In this document: positions 1 to 9,064 of the stretch, piece by piece
Numbering within the stretch: the stretch's first letter is position 1
Layout: each line of letters begins with the position of its first letter
Assembly: GCA_024742605.1 (NCBI GenBank)
Contig: JANSYC010000007.1
Span: 1 to 64,000 of the forward strand
Origin: Alphaproteobacteria bacterium
Lineage (GTDB): Bacteria; Pseudomonadota; Alphaproteobacteria; Thalassobaculales; Thalassobaculaceae
Direction: 5' to 3'
Length of the DNA: 64,000 bases
Program-made: the position numbers and the translations under genes
Notes under the pieces: generated by a model
Database searches by the model: none
What the model was told of the DNA's origin: nothing
What the model saw: the letters and a program-made list of their open reading frames with translations, nothing else

Positions 1-108
1 GGCGAGGACACGGTCACCGGCGGCGAGGGCGAGGACACGGTCACCGGCGGCGAGGGCGAGGACACGGTCACCGGCGGCGAGGGCGAGGACACGGTCACCG
101 GCGGCGAC
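1..108 (+). repeat. 27-bp tandem repeat inside the RTX gene
   Basis: Four head-to-tail copies of a 27-bp unit beginning ggcgaggacacggtcaccgg. Copies 1-3 (1-27, 28-54, 55-81) are identical and copy 4 differs only in its last base. Looser copies continue to about 190. Each unit encodes one nine-residue RTX-like repeat. The array is cut by the window edge, so its total length is unknown. Near-perfect identity suggests recent expansion or slippage. Confidence 0.95.
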
Positions 109-2157
109 GGCGATGACACGGTCTCCTCCGGCGGCGACGGCGGGGACACGGTCTCCGGCGGTGACGGCGAGGACACGATTCCTGCGGCTGCTCCGATGGT
201 TCTCACCTCAATGGGCGTTGCCGATCTCGACGGTGACGGCGACAACGAGCATATCTGGCGCGTGCGGAACCCGAACGACGACGAGATCGCCTACGACGTC
301 GATCTTTACGGTGCGACGGACAGCCAGGAAGGCGGGTACACGGCTGCGTCCGGTGACAACTTCATCTGGACCGAAGCCGCCGGCGGCACCTTGAAGGTCA
401 CCTATGACCTGGACGGTGTCTCAAAGACCATCACGAAAGCTGCTGGCAGCCAGACGGCCGACCTGGCCTATCTTGAAAGCGCCGGTTTCGAGAATCCGTT
501 CGGTTCCGACACGGTGTCCGGTCCGACCGAGAACGCCGACACGCTGGTCGGAACGGTGGACGCGGATACCATCTCCGGTCTGGCAGGCGATGACCTGATG
601 TCCGGTGGTGCCGGAGCGGACGTTCTGTCCGGTGGTCTCGGCGCCGACACGTTGAGCGGTGGCGATGGCGCGGACAGCCTGTTCGGCGGCGCGCAGGATG
701 ATGTCCTGTTCGGGATGAACGGTGCGGACCTGCTGCAAGGCGGTGAGGGTAACGACGTTCTCTCCGGCGGTGCCGGCAATGACGTGCTTTCCGGTGGTGC
801 CGGGGCCGACCGCCTCGATGGTGGCGCCGGTGAGGATCGTCTGTTCGGCGGTCTCGGTAACGATACCCTTGTCGCGACCGCAGGCGATGTTGTCGACGGA
901 GGCGCCGGTACCGATGTGCTGGAAGTCGGCAACTATGCGGAACTGTTCAACATCTCCTATAAGGGGGTCGAGAGTTTCTCGGAATCCGCCGGTATCTCCG
1001 GCGCGTCCGGGCCGATGGAATTCCTCCGCTCCACCGACGGCACCGTGTCCATCTGGCAGATGAACGGAGCCGATACCGCTGATGTCGCGGCGCCGATCAA
1101 GCTCAACAACGCCTGGCAGGTGGAAACCGTTGCCGATTTCGACGGCGACGGTCTCGACGATATGCTGTGGCGGGACGTCAACACCAACAACATGGCGGTC
1201 TGGACCACGAACGGCGGCGGGGCACCCAGCTTCGGATCCAGCTTCAAGGGGCCGGATTCCAGTTGGAGCCTTCAGGCCACCGCCGACTTCAACGGCGACG
1301 GGACCGAGGACTTGTTGTGGAAGAACGGGACCACCAACAAGTTCGCGGTCTGGGAAATGGACGGGAACACGCCCGGCTTCGGAGGCTCTGTCGCCATACC
1401 GACAGGCTGGGATATCTATAAGACCGGCGATTTCGGCGGTGACGGCGCGACCGATCTGCTGTTGCGCAACGCCTCGGGAAGGCTTGCGGTCTGGGAGATG
1501 GATGGCAACGCGACACCGACCTACGGCTCGTCGGTGGCCGTCTCCAACGACTGGCAGGTCATTCATGTCGGCAGACTGAACACCGATGACTCGACCGATG
1601 ATCTGCTGCTCCGGAACACCGTCGATGGCCGTGTGGCGGTCTGGGAAATGCATGGCGGTTCGACCCCGGATTTCGGATCTTCTACCGCATTGGGTCAGAA
1701 CTGGTCCCTGCATACCGCTGCCGACTTCGATGGAGACGGCGACGATGATGCGCTCTGGATCGACAGCGCCGCGGGCAAGGTCGCGATCTGGGAGATGTCG
1801 GGCACCGAAACGCCCGCCTTCGGCTCGTCGATCAGTCTTCCCGGCGACTACACGATCGCAGGCACCGGTGATTTCGACGGTGACGGCGCGACCGATCTGC
1901 TGCTGCGCAGTGTGGCTTCGGGCCGGGTCGCGGTCTGGCAGATGGACGGCAACCAGGTGGAAGCCTTTGGTTCTTCCATCGCGCTCGATCCGTCCTGGGA
2001 AATCGTGAAGGTCCAGGAGATGTCTGGAGACGGTAAGGACGATGTGATGCTGGAACAGGCATCGACCGGCCGGATCGAGATCTGGGAGATGGACGGTGTC
2101 CAGATCGGAGAGTCCGGCACGGCGGCTACCATCGGAAACGAGTGGACCTTCATCTAA
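1..2157 (+). CDS. RTX-type calcium-binding protein with FG-GAP-like repeats (5' partial)
   Basis: The reading frame is open from base 1, so the true start lies upstream; an internal ATG at 196 is not the natural start. The first 60 codons are Gly/Asp-rich nonapeptide repeats (GEDTVTGGE type). After a spacer come about ten further GGxGxDxL-type units (roughly bases 560-900) typical of hemolysin-type calcium-binding parallel beta-rolls. The C-terminal part has eight units of about 50 residues, each with a DFDGDGxxD-like loop and a VWEMDG-like strand, which resemble FG-GAP/VCBS propeller blades. RTX proteins of this kind are normally exported by type I secretion and fold on calcium outside the cell. 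A polysaccharide operon follows. Secretion and an adhesive or matrix role are inferences. Confidence 0.85.
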   Translation, partial: GEDTVTGGEGEDTVTGGEGEDTVTGGEGEDTVTGGDGDDTVSSGGDGGDTVSGGDGEDTIPAAAPMVLTSMGVADLDGDGDNEHIWRVRNPNDDEIAYDVDLYGATDSQEGGYTAASGDNFIWTEAAGGTLKVTYDLDGVSKTITKAAGSQTADLAYLESAGFENPFGSDTVSGPTENADTLVGTVDADTISGLAGDDLMSGGAGADVLSGGLGADTLSGGDGADSLFGGAQDDVLFGMNGADLLQGGEGNDVLSGGAGNDVLSGGAGADRLDGGAGEDRLFGGLGNDTLVATAGDVVDGGAGTDVLEVGNYAELFNISYKGVESFSESAGISGASGPMEFLRSTDGTVSIWQMNGADTADVAAPIKLNNAWQVETVADFDGDGLDDMLWRDVNTNNMAVWTTNGGGAPSFGSSFKGPDSSWSLQATADFNGDGTEDLLWKNGTTNKFAVWEMDGNTPGFGGSVAIPTGWDIYKTGDFGGDGATDLLLRNASGRLAVWEMDGNATPTYGSSVAVSNDWQVIHVGRLNTDDSTDDLLLRNTVDGRVAVWEMHGGSTPDFGSSTALGQNWSLHTAADFDGDGDDDALWIDSAAGKVAIWEMSGTETPAFGSSISLPGDYTIAGTGDFDGDGATDLLLRSVASGRVAVWQMDGNQVEAFGSSIALDPSWEIVKVQEMSGDGKDDVMLEQASTGRIEIWEMDGVQIGESGTAATIGNEWTFI

Positions 2158-2229
2158 GCATGTGGTCCGGCGGCGGGATCGCGTTATGATCTCGGCACCG
2201 GACCCGCATGCAGCGTCTTTTGAGACGCT
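2158..2229 (+). terminator. Inverted repeats after the RTX gene, possible terminator
   Basis: Directly after the TAA there is an imperfect long hairpin (GCATG-T-GGTCCGG at 2158-2170 against CCGGACC-C-GCATGC at 2198-2211). It is followed by a compact 7-bp hairpin, AGCGTCT-TTTG-AGACGCT, at 2212-2229. No clear T-run follows, so intrinsic termination is uncertain. Confidence 0.4.
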
Positions 2230-2313
2230 CTAGACACCGGCACCGGTGGGCGTGTTGGCGGTGACGGGCGAGCGGATGCGGCCTCGGCGAGACGCGGCAA
2301 GGGCCAGATCTTT

Positions 2314-3477
2314 ATGAAAATCCGCATGCTGACCCATGAGTTTCTCCCCTACCAAGGCGGAGTTGCCACCTATACCCACGGATTGGCGAGAGCCGCTGCG
2401 GCGGCCGGTCATGACGTGGTGGTTCGGGCGCCGGCCTATGATTTGGGGGCGAGTGCCGATCGAGACCTGCCCTATCGCGTCGAACGCTTTTCGGGGGGCG
2501 TCTACACCCATCGGGTTTTCCCGAGCCTGATGCTGCGCGGCCTGGTCTGGCTCATGTCCGAGCCGGACGCGGTTTTCCATGCCGTGGACTGGCCCTGGGC
2601 CGAGGTCCTGTTCGCGCTGCGAAAAATGAAGCGGTTCCGATATTGGGCGACCCTGCACGGCACCGACGTGCTCTCCATGGGTTCGAATGCCTTCGCCCGC
2701 TATTTGGGGGTCAAGAACCCTTATCTGACCGCCGATCATGTGCTGGCCAACAGTGCCGCAACGATGGCGCTCTACGAGGAGCGTGCGGTTATCTTTCCGA
2801 AGGATCAGCAACGCCGTGTCACGCTGTTGGGGGTCGAACCGGTCTGGTTCAAGACCGCCGATCCGCGATTGCTCGCACCGGTTCTTCCCGAGCTTGCGGA
2901 GCACGATCTTCTTCTGGTCTCGGTCGGCCGTCTGGAACCCCGCAAAGGCCACCGTCTGGTTCTTCAGGCCCTTGACCGGCTGCCTGACGCGTTGGCCGAG
3001 CGCGTCGTCTTCGCCATCGCCGGCCGCGACATTGAGGACGCGTATGTGGCCGAACTCAGGAAACTCGGAGATGCGAGCCGGGCCCGGGTTCGGTTTGTCG
3101 GCACGCCTGATCAAGAGACCCTCCGCGCGCTCTATCATCGGGCGGATCTGTTCACCCTGCCCGGTGAGCCGCATCCCAGCCGGGTCGAGGGTTTCGGTCT
3201 GGTCTTTCTGGAGGCCGCGGCCCAGGGCACGCCGTCGCTTGCCACGGATCTCGGCGGAATTCCCGAAGCGATCGCCCATGAAAGCACCGGCATCGTCGTG
3301 CCACCGGCCGATCTCGACTGTTATGCCGAAGCGCTCGAAACGCTTCTCTCGTCCCCGGAAATGCGGCAGGTTTACGGGACGGCTGCGCGCCGACGGGCGG
3401 TGTCCTTCACCTGGGAGCGTTGCGCGGCGGAAAGCTATGGCGCGGCGGGGAGTGATCGCAAACATGTCTCTGGTTGA
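2314..3477 (+). CDS. Glycosyltransferase family 4
   Basis: A 387-residue GT-B glycosyltransferase. The N-terminus MKIRMLTHEFLPYQGGVATY is a classic GT4 opening: an EFLPYQGGVA acceptor-domain loop after the first strand. The C-terminal half has the donor-domain strand VSVGRLEPRKGH (near residue 208) and the E-x7-E region PSRVEGFGLVFLEAAAQG (near 290), which binds the nucleotide-sugar phosphate. It probably transfers a sugar from an NDP-sugar during exopolysaccharide or O-antigen assembly at the inner membrane. It is the first gene of a tight operon: its 3' end overlaps the methyltransferase by 14 bases. The sugar specificity cannot be read from sequence. Confidence 0.9.
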   Translation: MKIRMLTHEFLPYQGGVATYTHGLARAAAAAGHDVVVRAPAYDLGASADRDLPYRVERFSGGVYTHRVFPSLMLRGLVWLMSEPDAVFHAVDWPWAEVLFALRKMKRFRYWATLHGTDVLSMGSNAFARYLGVKNPYLTADHVLANSAATMALYEERAVIFPKDQQRRVTLLGVEPVWFKTADPRLLAPVLPELAEHDLLLVSVGRLEPRKGHRLVLQALDRLPDALAERVVFAIAGRDIEDAYVAELRKLGDASRARVRFVGTPDQETLRALYHRADLFTLPGEPHPSRVEGFGLVFLEAAAQGTPSLATDLGGIPEAIAHESTGIVVPPADLDCYAEALETLLSSPEMRQVYGTAARRRAVSFTWERCAAESYGAAGSDRKHVSG

Positions 3478-4183
3478 CCGCGCCTATCAATCCTACGAAC
3501 TCTGGAAAGGCGACGCCGGGATCGCCGATGAGGCACCCGCGCGCGATATGTTTGCCCGTGAGCTGCGTCGCGCGATGGGGGCCCGAACCGGAAAGGTGCT
3601 GGAGATTGGCTTCGGTGAGGGCCGTTTCCTGGATGTGGCGAAGGAGGCGGGCAACGAAGTCTGGGGCCTTGAGATCGTTGAGGCTTATGTCGAGCGCGCC
3701 ACCGAGCGCGGGCATAAGGCCTTGGTCGGTACCGTTGAGACCGCAGCTGATGGCTTGCCGTGTGACTTCGATGCGGTGTTTCTGTTCGATGTTCTTGAGC
3801 ATATGGATGTCGACGAGATCGATGCGCTGTTCAGCCGGCTCGCCGGAATGACCTCTGCGGACGGGATGATCGTCGGGCGCTTTCCGAACGGGGCCAGCCC
3901 GTTCTTCGGACGCAATCAGTATGGTGATCTGACCCACAAGTCGATTCTCTCGGCCCTGAAGATCCGACAGCTCGCCGTCCTGTCCGGGTGGCGATTGGCT
4001 GGCGCCTATGACGAGGTCCGCTCCCATGTGGGCGCGCGATACTGGGGAATTCCGTCGCGGCTCAGATTGGCCCTGGCGAAGCTGATCGGTCTGGTGGTGT
4101 CGAACGCGTTTCTCGGACGCAGCCATCCGATGGCGCCCAATCTGGTGGTCCATCTGAAACGCGCGCCCGATCCGGCGCCATGA
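3464..4183 (+). CDS. Class I SAM-dependent methyltransferase (polysaccharide operon)
   Basis: 239 residues. The ATG at 3464 follows a GGGGAG ribosome-binding site and lies inside the end of the upstream glycosyltransferase. The SAM-binding motif I is VLEIGFGEGRFLDVA (near residue 45), followed by an acidic strand end (LEIVEAY), and the post-motif FDAVFLFDVLEHMD is typical of Methyltransf_11/23 proteins. Residues NGASPFFGRNQYGDLTH near 145 resemble those of methyltransferases that cap or decorate surface glycans. Its stop overlaps the flippase start (ATGA at 4180). A role in methylating the glycan or its lipid-linked intermediate is inferred from context. Confidence 0.82.
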   Translation: MSLVDRAYQSYELWKGDAGIADEAPARDMFARELRRAMGARTGKVLEIGFGEGRFLDVAKEAGNEVWGLEIVEAYVERATERGHKALVGTVETAADGLPCDFDAVFLFDVLEHMDVDEIDALFSRLAGMTSADGMIVGRFPNGASPFFGRNQYGDLTHKSILSALKIRQLAVLSGWRLAGAYDEVRSHVGARYWGIPSRLRLALAKLIGLVVSNAFLGRSHPMAPNLVVHLKRAPDPAP

Positions 4184-5679
4184 CCGCAGCGGAGTCGCTG
4201 GCGCGGACCGCCGGCCGCAGCACGCGCTGGAGTGCGGTTGCCCAGATTGTCCGGAATTTCAGCCAGATCGGATTTCAGCTCCTGCTGGTGTTCTTCATGG
4301 TGCCCGAACAGTACGGCGTTGTGGCCCTTCTGTCGGCCTTCACCATGTTCATGGCGGTCTTTCGGGGATTGGGCTTCAACACCCTCGTCATCATTCAGAA
4401 CGAGGTCGAAGCAGGCGGTGGTCCGGCAGAGGAGAAGGCGCGGTGGTCGGCGCTGTTCTGGGTCAATCTGACAGCCTGCGGACTGGTTGGATTGGCCGTG
4501 GCCGGCGCCTCGACCTGGATCGCGGATTTCTTTACCCTGCCGGATCTCCGCTGGGCGGCGATTGTTCTGGGTGGGATCTTTTGGGTGCAGTGCTCGGGAT
4601 TGGTTCACATGGCCATTCTCGAGCGGCGGTTTCAGTTTCGCACCATTGCCGTTTTGGAAACCGGTGCCTGCGTTCTGGCCGCTGTCGTCGGCGTCGGACT
4701 GCTGTTTCACGTCGACGGGGTGACCGCCTTCCTGGCCTTCCAGGCCGTGCTCGGATGCGGCGCCAGTCTGGCGGGAATCCTGGCGGCCCGCTGGTGGCCT
4801 CTGGCGCCCGATCCGGGGTCGCTAAAGCGGATCGATCGCGGATTCTCCGGCGATCTTCTGATCTTCAACCTTTTGAATTTTCTGTCTCGGAACGTCGATA
4901 AGCTGATGATCGGACGGCTCCAGGGTGCTGCCGATCTGGGGATCTACGGACTCGCCTACCGGCTCATGACCCTCCCCTCGCAGCTGATTTCGACGGCGAT
5001 CGACCGGGTTGCCCTGCCGATGTACGCGCGGCAGATTGGCCGTCCGGCCGAATTCGCGCGCAGCATTCTCCTGGCGCACCAGAACGTCACCTTTCTTTCC
5101 ATTCCGATGATGGGCCTTGTCTTTGTCGGCATCGGCGACGGGATTCTGGTCCTGGGCCTCGACGCCTGGGTCGGGCTCGAACCGCTGGTGCGGATTTTCG
5201 CACCGATCGGGGTGCTGCAAGCCATCGGAACCCTGACGGGATCAGTGATGATGGTAACCCGCCGGACCCGGCTGATGCGGGGGTTGGGACTCTACAACAC
5301 GGTGATCTATGTCGGCTCCATTCTTGCGGGATTGCCGTGGGGGCTGACGGGGGTGACGATCAGCTATTCGGTCGCGTTCACGGTCCTGATTCTGGCTCCG
5401 ACCTTGTGGCTGTGCCTGCGTCCGTTGGGGGTGTCGATGCTGCAGTATCTCCGCGCCATGGCGCCGCTCTGGAGCGCCGGCGTCCTGGCGGTCGCCGCGG
5501 CGGAACTGGCGGTGTCCGCCAGTGGGCTCGAGGCCGGATGGGCACGGCTTGCCGCGTCCGGCGCGGCCGTCCTGATCGGGTATCTGATCGTGGTTTGGAT
5601 CGTCGCCGGCCCCGTGGTTCGGCGGATCGTCGCATTGGATTTTTTCGACGCGAACCAAACCGCTGGGGAGCGCCCATGA
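4180..5679 (+). CDS. Polysaccharide flippase of the MOP/Wzx superfamily
   Basis: 499 residues with about 12-14 hydrophobic segments, as in oligosaccharide flippases. The central stretch NVDKLMIGRLQGAADLGIYG (near residues 236-258), followed by AYRLMTLPSQLIS and then YARQI, matches the WzxC/lipopolysaccharide biosynthesis branch. These proteins move undecaprenyl-linked repeat units across the inner membrane. Translation is probably coupled on both sides through ATGA overlaps with the methyltransferase and the next glycosyltransferase. The absence of a Wzy polymerase or Wza/Wzc export genes here suggests the rest of the pathway is elsewhere. Confidence 0.9.
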   Translation: MTAAESLARTAGRSTRWSAVAQIVRNFSQIGFQLLLVFFMVPEQYGVVALLSAFTMFMAVFRGLGFNTLVIIQNEVEAGGGPAEEKARWSALFWVNLTACGLVGLAVAGASTWIADFFTLPDLRWAAIVLGGIFWVQCSGLVHMAILERRFQFRTIAVLETGACVLAAVVGVGLLFHVDGVTAFLAFQAVLGCGASLAGILAARWWPLAPDPGSLKRIDRGFSGDLLIFNLLNFLSRNVDKLMIGRLQGAADLGIYGLAYRLMTLPSQLISTAIDRVALPMYARQIGRPAEFARSILLAHQNVTFLSIPMMGLVFVGIGDGILVLGLDAWVGLEPLVRIFAPIGVLQAIGTLTGSVMMVTRRTRLMRGLGLYNTVIYVGSILAGLPWGLTGVTISYSVAFTVLILAPTLWLCLRPLGVSMLQYLRAMAPLWSAGVLAVAAAELAVSASGLEAGWARLAASGAAVLIGYLIVVWIVAGPVVRRIVALDFFDANQTAGERP

Positions 5680-6959
5680 CATCGGCCGGCGAACCTGGTG
5701 GAACTCAGCCGCCGCTTCGGATTCTGATGGTGAACTCGACCTATGACGCGCCGATGGTCGGCGGCGCGCAGCGGTCGGTGCGCTTGCTGGCGGAGGCGCT
5801 GGCGTCGCGGGGGCATCGGGTGGTGGTGCTCTGCCTGACATCCGAACCGCGTCCCACCCTGCGGCGGGTGGGCGGCTTGCGGGTGTTGGGCCTGCCGATC
5901 CGAAATCTCTATTGGCCGTTCGGGTCGGATCATCAGGGGGCTGCGCGGAAGCTGCTCTGGCATGCCGTGGACAGCCACAATCCGATCATGTCGAGGCTGA
6001 TCGCACGGGTCGTGCGGGCCACCCGGAGCAACATCGTTCACAGCAACGCCATGAGCGGTCTGTCGACCGCGATCTGGACCGGCGCACGCTCCGCCGGCGC
6101 GACCGTCGTGCATACCCTGCGCGACTATCATACGCTCTGTCCGAGAACGAGCGTGTTCCGGAACGGCCGGAGTTGCCGGTCCCGGTGCGCCGACTGCCGG
6201 GCCCTGTCCTGGCCCCGGGTGGCGGACAGCGGCTCGGTCAATGCCGTGGTCGGAAACAGCCGTCACATCCTGGACCGGCATCTCGGTGCGGGCGCATTCA
6301 AGACGGCATCCGTCCAGCGGGTGATCAGCGGGCCGATCGATCTCCATGCCGGATCCGGAGACCGGGGGGGGCTGGGACCCGGACCCGTCCGGAAGCCGGG
6401 CGACCCGCCCCTTCGGCTCGGTTTCCTCGGCAAGCTTTCGGCCGAGAAAGGGATTGAGGAGCTGTGCCGCGCGGTCTCGGACAGCGGTTCGGAGCGCTGC
6501 GGTCTGATCATCGCAGGCGATGGCGACGGGGCGTATGTCGACCGGCTGCGGGCCAGCTACGAAGGCTCGGCGGTCCGGTTTCTGGGGCGGATCGACGACC
6601 CGACCGATGTGTTGCGCCGGATCGACGCCCTAGTGGTGCCGTCGGTCTGGGAAGAGCCGCTCAGCCGGACGATTTTCGAGGCCTACGGTGCCGGGGTCCC
6701 GGTGATCGTTTCCAACCGTGGCGGCAATCCCGAGGCGGTCGATCCGGGCGTCACCGGGTTCGTGGTGGACCCGGAGCAGCCGCAGGCGTTCAGCGGTCTT
6801 TTGTGTGAACTGGCGGCCGCTCCGGAACGGCTCGCGGCGATGCGCCCGGCCGCCTTCGCGAAAGCCGATTGCTTCAGCCAGGCCAAAGTCGCGAAAGCCT
6901 ACGAGGCCGTCTATTACGATACCCGTACGCCCCGGGGCGTGCCCGGGTTGAAATCTTGA
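5676..6959 (+). CDS. Glycosyltransferase family 4
   Basis: 427 residues from the ATG at 5676, which has a GGGGAG site and overlaps the flippase stop (ATGA). The N-terminus has RILMVNSTYDAPMVGGAQRS, the GT4 acceptor-side loop. The donor-side strand is LRLGFLGKLSAEKGIEEL (near residue 250), and the E-x7-E region is VPSVWEEPLSRTIFEAYGAG (near 325). A central CRSRCADC cluster (near residues 167-174) may bind metal; similar Cys clusters occur in some GT4 enzymes. It probably adds a residue to the same glycan as its operon neighbours. An in-frame extension upstream to 5337 exists but would lie over the flippase gene. Confidence 0.88.
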   Translation: MTSAGEPGGTQPPLRILMVNSTYDAPMVGGAQRSVRLLAEALASRGHRVVVLCLTSEPRPTLRRVGGLRVLGLPIRNLYWPFGSDHQGAARKLLWHAVDSHNPIMSRLIARVVRATRSNIVHSNAMSGLSTAIWTGARSAGATVVHTLRDYHTLCPRTSVFRNGRSCRSRCADCRALSWPRVADSGSVNAVVGNSRHILDRHLGAGAFKTASVQRVISGPIDLHAGSGDRGGLGPGPVRKPGDPPLRLGFLGKLSAEKGIEELCRAVSDSGSERCGLIIAGDGDGAYVDRLRASYEGSAVRFLGRIDDPTDVLRRIDALVVPSVWEEPLSRTIFEAYGAGVPVIVSNRGGNPEAVDPGVTGFVVDPEQPQAFSGLLCELAAAPERLAAMRPAAFAKADCFSQAKVAKAYEAVYYDTRTPRGVPGLKS

Positions 6960-7280
6960 TCGAGAACCAGCGTCATTCCGAAATTAGAAGGATGCGGCGA
7001 GATCATGGCGGCACTCGCTCCGGTGCAATCCGCCTGCAGTCTAGGGAGCGGGCCGGTTTCCGACCGGACAGGGTCGGGTTGGTGGCAGATCGCCGGGCCC
7101 ACCGGTTTGGTGTTTGATGTGTTCGGATGATCGATGATCTCTCGACACGCTCTTGTCCCGGCGGATTGTCCGCATATGTCAGGACACTATCGGTGGGATG
7201 ATGGTGTTCTGCTTGCTTATAGGTAGGCGGGGCGTCATTGTTCGCCCTTTCTGTAGAAGACCCCGCGAGAGGGAGGATCC
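6960..7280 (+). other. Intergenic region upstream of the transhydrogenase operon
   Basis: 321 bases without a convincing gene. It separates the polysaccharide operon from pntAA and must hold the pnt promoter. TTGTCC...TATGTC at about 7153-7180 is only a weak candidate. A strong ribosome-binding site (GAGGGAGGA) lies just before the pntAA start. No intrinsic terminator with a T-run is visible after the glycosyltransferase. Confidence 0.6.
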
Positions 7281-8609
7281 ATGAAGATCGGAATCGCCAA
7301 GGAAACGCGCCCGGGCGAAAAGCGCGTCGCGGCGTCGGTGGAAACCGTCAAGAAGTTCATTCAGTTGGGCTTCGAGGTGCAGATCGAGTCCGGCGCTGGA
7401 GTTTCGGCCTCCATCACCGACAAGATGCTTGAGGGCGCGGGCGCGAAAATCGTCAAGACAGCCAAGGACGCGCTGGGCGATGTCGACATCGCGTTGAAGG
7501 TGCGCAAGCCGACCGAGGACGAGATCAAGCTCATCAAGAAGGGCACGGTTCTCGTGTGCCTCATGGAGCCGTTCAAGGATCGGGCGTTGATCGATGGGAT
7601 CGCGGCGCAGGGTCTGACGACCTTCGCCCTGGAATTCGTCCCCCGCATCACGCGCGCGCAGTCGATGGACGTGCTGTCCTCCCAATCCAATCTCTCGGGT
7701 TACCGCGCAGTTCTCGATGCGGCCTATGAGTTCGGCCGGGCGTTTCCGATGATGATGACGGCCGCCGGGACTATCCCGCCGGCGCGGGCGCTGGTCATGG
7801 GGGCCGGCGTGGCCGGTCTGCAGGCGATCGCCACCGCCCGCCGGTTGGGTGCGATCGTCAGTGCGACCGATGTGCGTCCGGCCGCCAAGGAGCAGGTCGA
7901 GAGCCTGGGCGCCACGTTCGTTGCCGTGGAAGACGATGAGTTCAAGGCCGCAGAGACTTCCGGCGGCTACGCCAAGGAAATGAGCGACGAGTACAAGAAG
8001 AAGCAGGCCGACCTGATCGCCGAGACCATCAAGAAGCAGGATATGGTGATCACCACGGCCCTGATTCCCGGTCGCCCGGCACCGGTGCTGGTGACGGAGG
8101 ACATGGTCAAGACCATGAAGCCTGGGTCGGTGATCGTGGATCTGGCGGTCGAGCAGGGCGGGAACTGTCCCCTGTCCGAGCCGGGCAAGGTCGTCGTCAA
8201 GCATGGCGTGACGATCATCGGCCACCTGGATGTGGCCAGCCGGATCGCCGATGACGCGAGTCTGCTCTACGCAAAGAACCTGCTGAACTTCGTCACCCCG
8301 ATGGTCGACAAGGAAAGCAAGTCGCTCAAGATCAACGAGGAAGACGAGATCATCGCGGCGTCGATGATCACCAAGGACGGCAAGATCACCGATGAGCGGG
8401 TCGAAGCCCTGAAGGCGGAAGGTGCGGGCAAGACTGCCAGTGCCGAGGAAAAGAAGCCCGCTGCCAAGAAGGCCGCTCCGAGAAAACCGGCTGCGAAGAA
8501 GCCCGCGGCTAAGGCGGCCGCCGACAAGACCCCGGCTTCTAAAGCGCCGGCTTCGAAAGCGGATGATTCCGCTTCGGCCGCTCCGGCATCCGACAAGACG
8601 AGCTCCTGA
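7281..8609 (+). CDS. pntAA: NAD(P) transhydrogenase subunit alpha part 1 (dI, NAD(H)-binding)
   Basis: 442 residues. The start [19 protein letters not shown] is the family signature (alanine dehydrogenase/PNT N-terminal domain). The NAD(H) Rossmann motif is [20 protein letters not shown] (near residues 173-192), followed by the mobile-loop region. It binds NAD(H) in the cytoplasm and exchanges hydride with the NADP(H) domain of PntB while protons cross the membrane. Family members with this split architecture are about 380-390 residues; this one has an extra C-terminal tail of about 50 residues made of Lys/Ala/Pro repeats ([17 protein letters not shown]). First gene of pntAA-pntAB-pntB. Confidence 0.97.
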   Translation: MKIGIAKETRPGEKRVAASVETVKKFIQLGFEVQIESGAGVSASITDKMLEGAGAKIVKTAKDALGDVDIALKVRKPTEDEIKLIKKGTVLVCLMEPFKDRALIDGIAAQGLTTFALEFVPRITRAQSMDVLSSQSNLSGYRAVLDAAYEFGRAFPMMMTAAGTIPPARALVMGAGVAGLQAIATARRLGAIVSATDVRPAAKEQVESLGATFVAVEDDEFKAAETSGGYAKEMSDEYKKKQADLIAETIKKQDMVITTALIPGRPAPVLVTEDMVKTMKPGSVIVDLAVEQGGNCPLSEPGKVVVKHGVTIIGHLDVASRIADDASLLYAKNLLNFVTPMVDKESKSLKINEEDEIIAASMITKDGKITDERVEALKAEGAGKTASAEEKKPAAKKAAPRKPAAKKPAAKAAADKTPASKAPASKADDSASAAPASDKTSS

Positions 8610-8620
8610 GGGGAAAGCAG

Positions 8621-9046
8621 ATGTCAGACTCAAACCTTTCAGAAAAGCTGCGCGAAATCGCCGAGGACGCGCGGGAACTGGCGCATGAGGCCTCGGAGGC
8701 CGCCCGTCAGGCGGTTGATGGCGTGGCCGCTGCGGCACCCGGCGTTCCGGTGGAGCAGGTCGGGATCAACCCGTTCGTGACGGGCCTGACCGTTTTCGCA
8801 CTGGCCTGTTTCGTCGGGTATTACGTGGTCTGGCGGGTCACGCCGGCCCTGCACTCGCCGTTGATGGCCGTGACCAATGCGATCTCCTCCGTGATCATCG
8901 TGGGGGCCCTGATCGCCGCAGGTCCGGCGGATATCAGTTTCGCCTCGGTCATGGGCTTCTTTGCCGTGATCCTGGCCAGCGTGAACATCTTCGGAGGGTT
9001 CCTGGTGACCCAGCGGATGCTGTCCATGTTCAAGAAAAAATCATAA
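8621..9046 (+). CDS. pntAB: NAD(P) transhydrogenase subunit alpha part 2 (dII, membrane)
   Basis: 141 residues. A hydrophilic N-terminal region rich in Glu/Ala is followed by at least three hydrophobic segments (around residues 50-68, 78-100 and 105-125), ending in [13 protein letters not shown]. This matches the short membrane subunit of three-gene transhydrogenases, which supplies part of the proton channel together with PntB. The N-terminal extension before the first membrane helix (about 45 residues) looks longer than the minimal subunit. It lies 11 bases after pntAA and 18 before pntB. Confidence 0.93.
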   Translation: MSDSNLSEKLREIAEDARELAHEASEAARQAVDGVAAAAPGVPVEQVGINPFVTGLTVFALACFVGYYVVWRVTPALHSPLMAVTNAISSVIIVGALIAAGPADISFASVMGFFAVILASVNIFGGFLVTQRMLSMFKKKS

Positions 9047-9064
9047 GGCGAGGGAGACACAGAC

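Noticed and set aside
1-190. CRISPR-like array
   Set aside because: The 27-bp units are contiguous with no spacers and encode RTX repeats in frame.
6927-6940. Palindrome ACGCCCCGGGGCGT near the end of the second GT4 gene as a terminator
   Set aside because: It lies inside the coding sequence, has no loop and no T-run.
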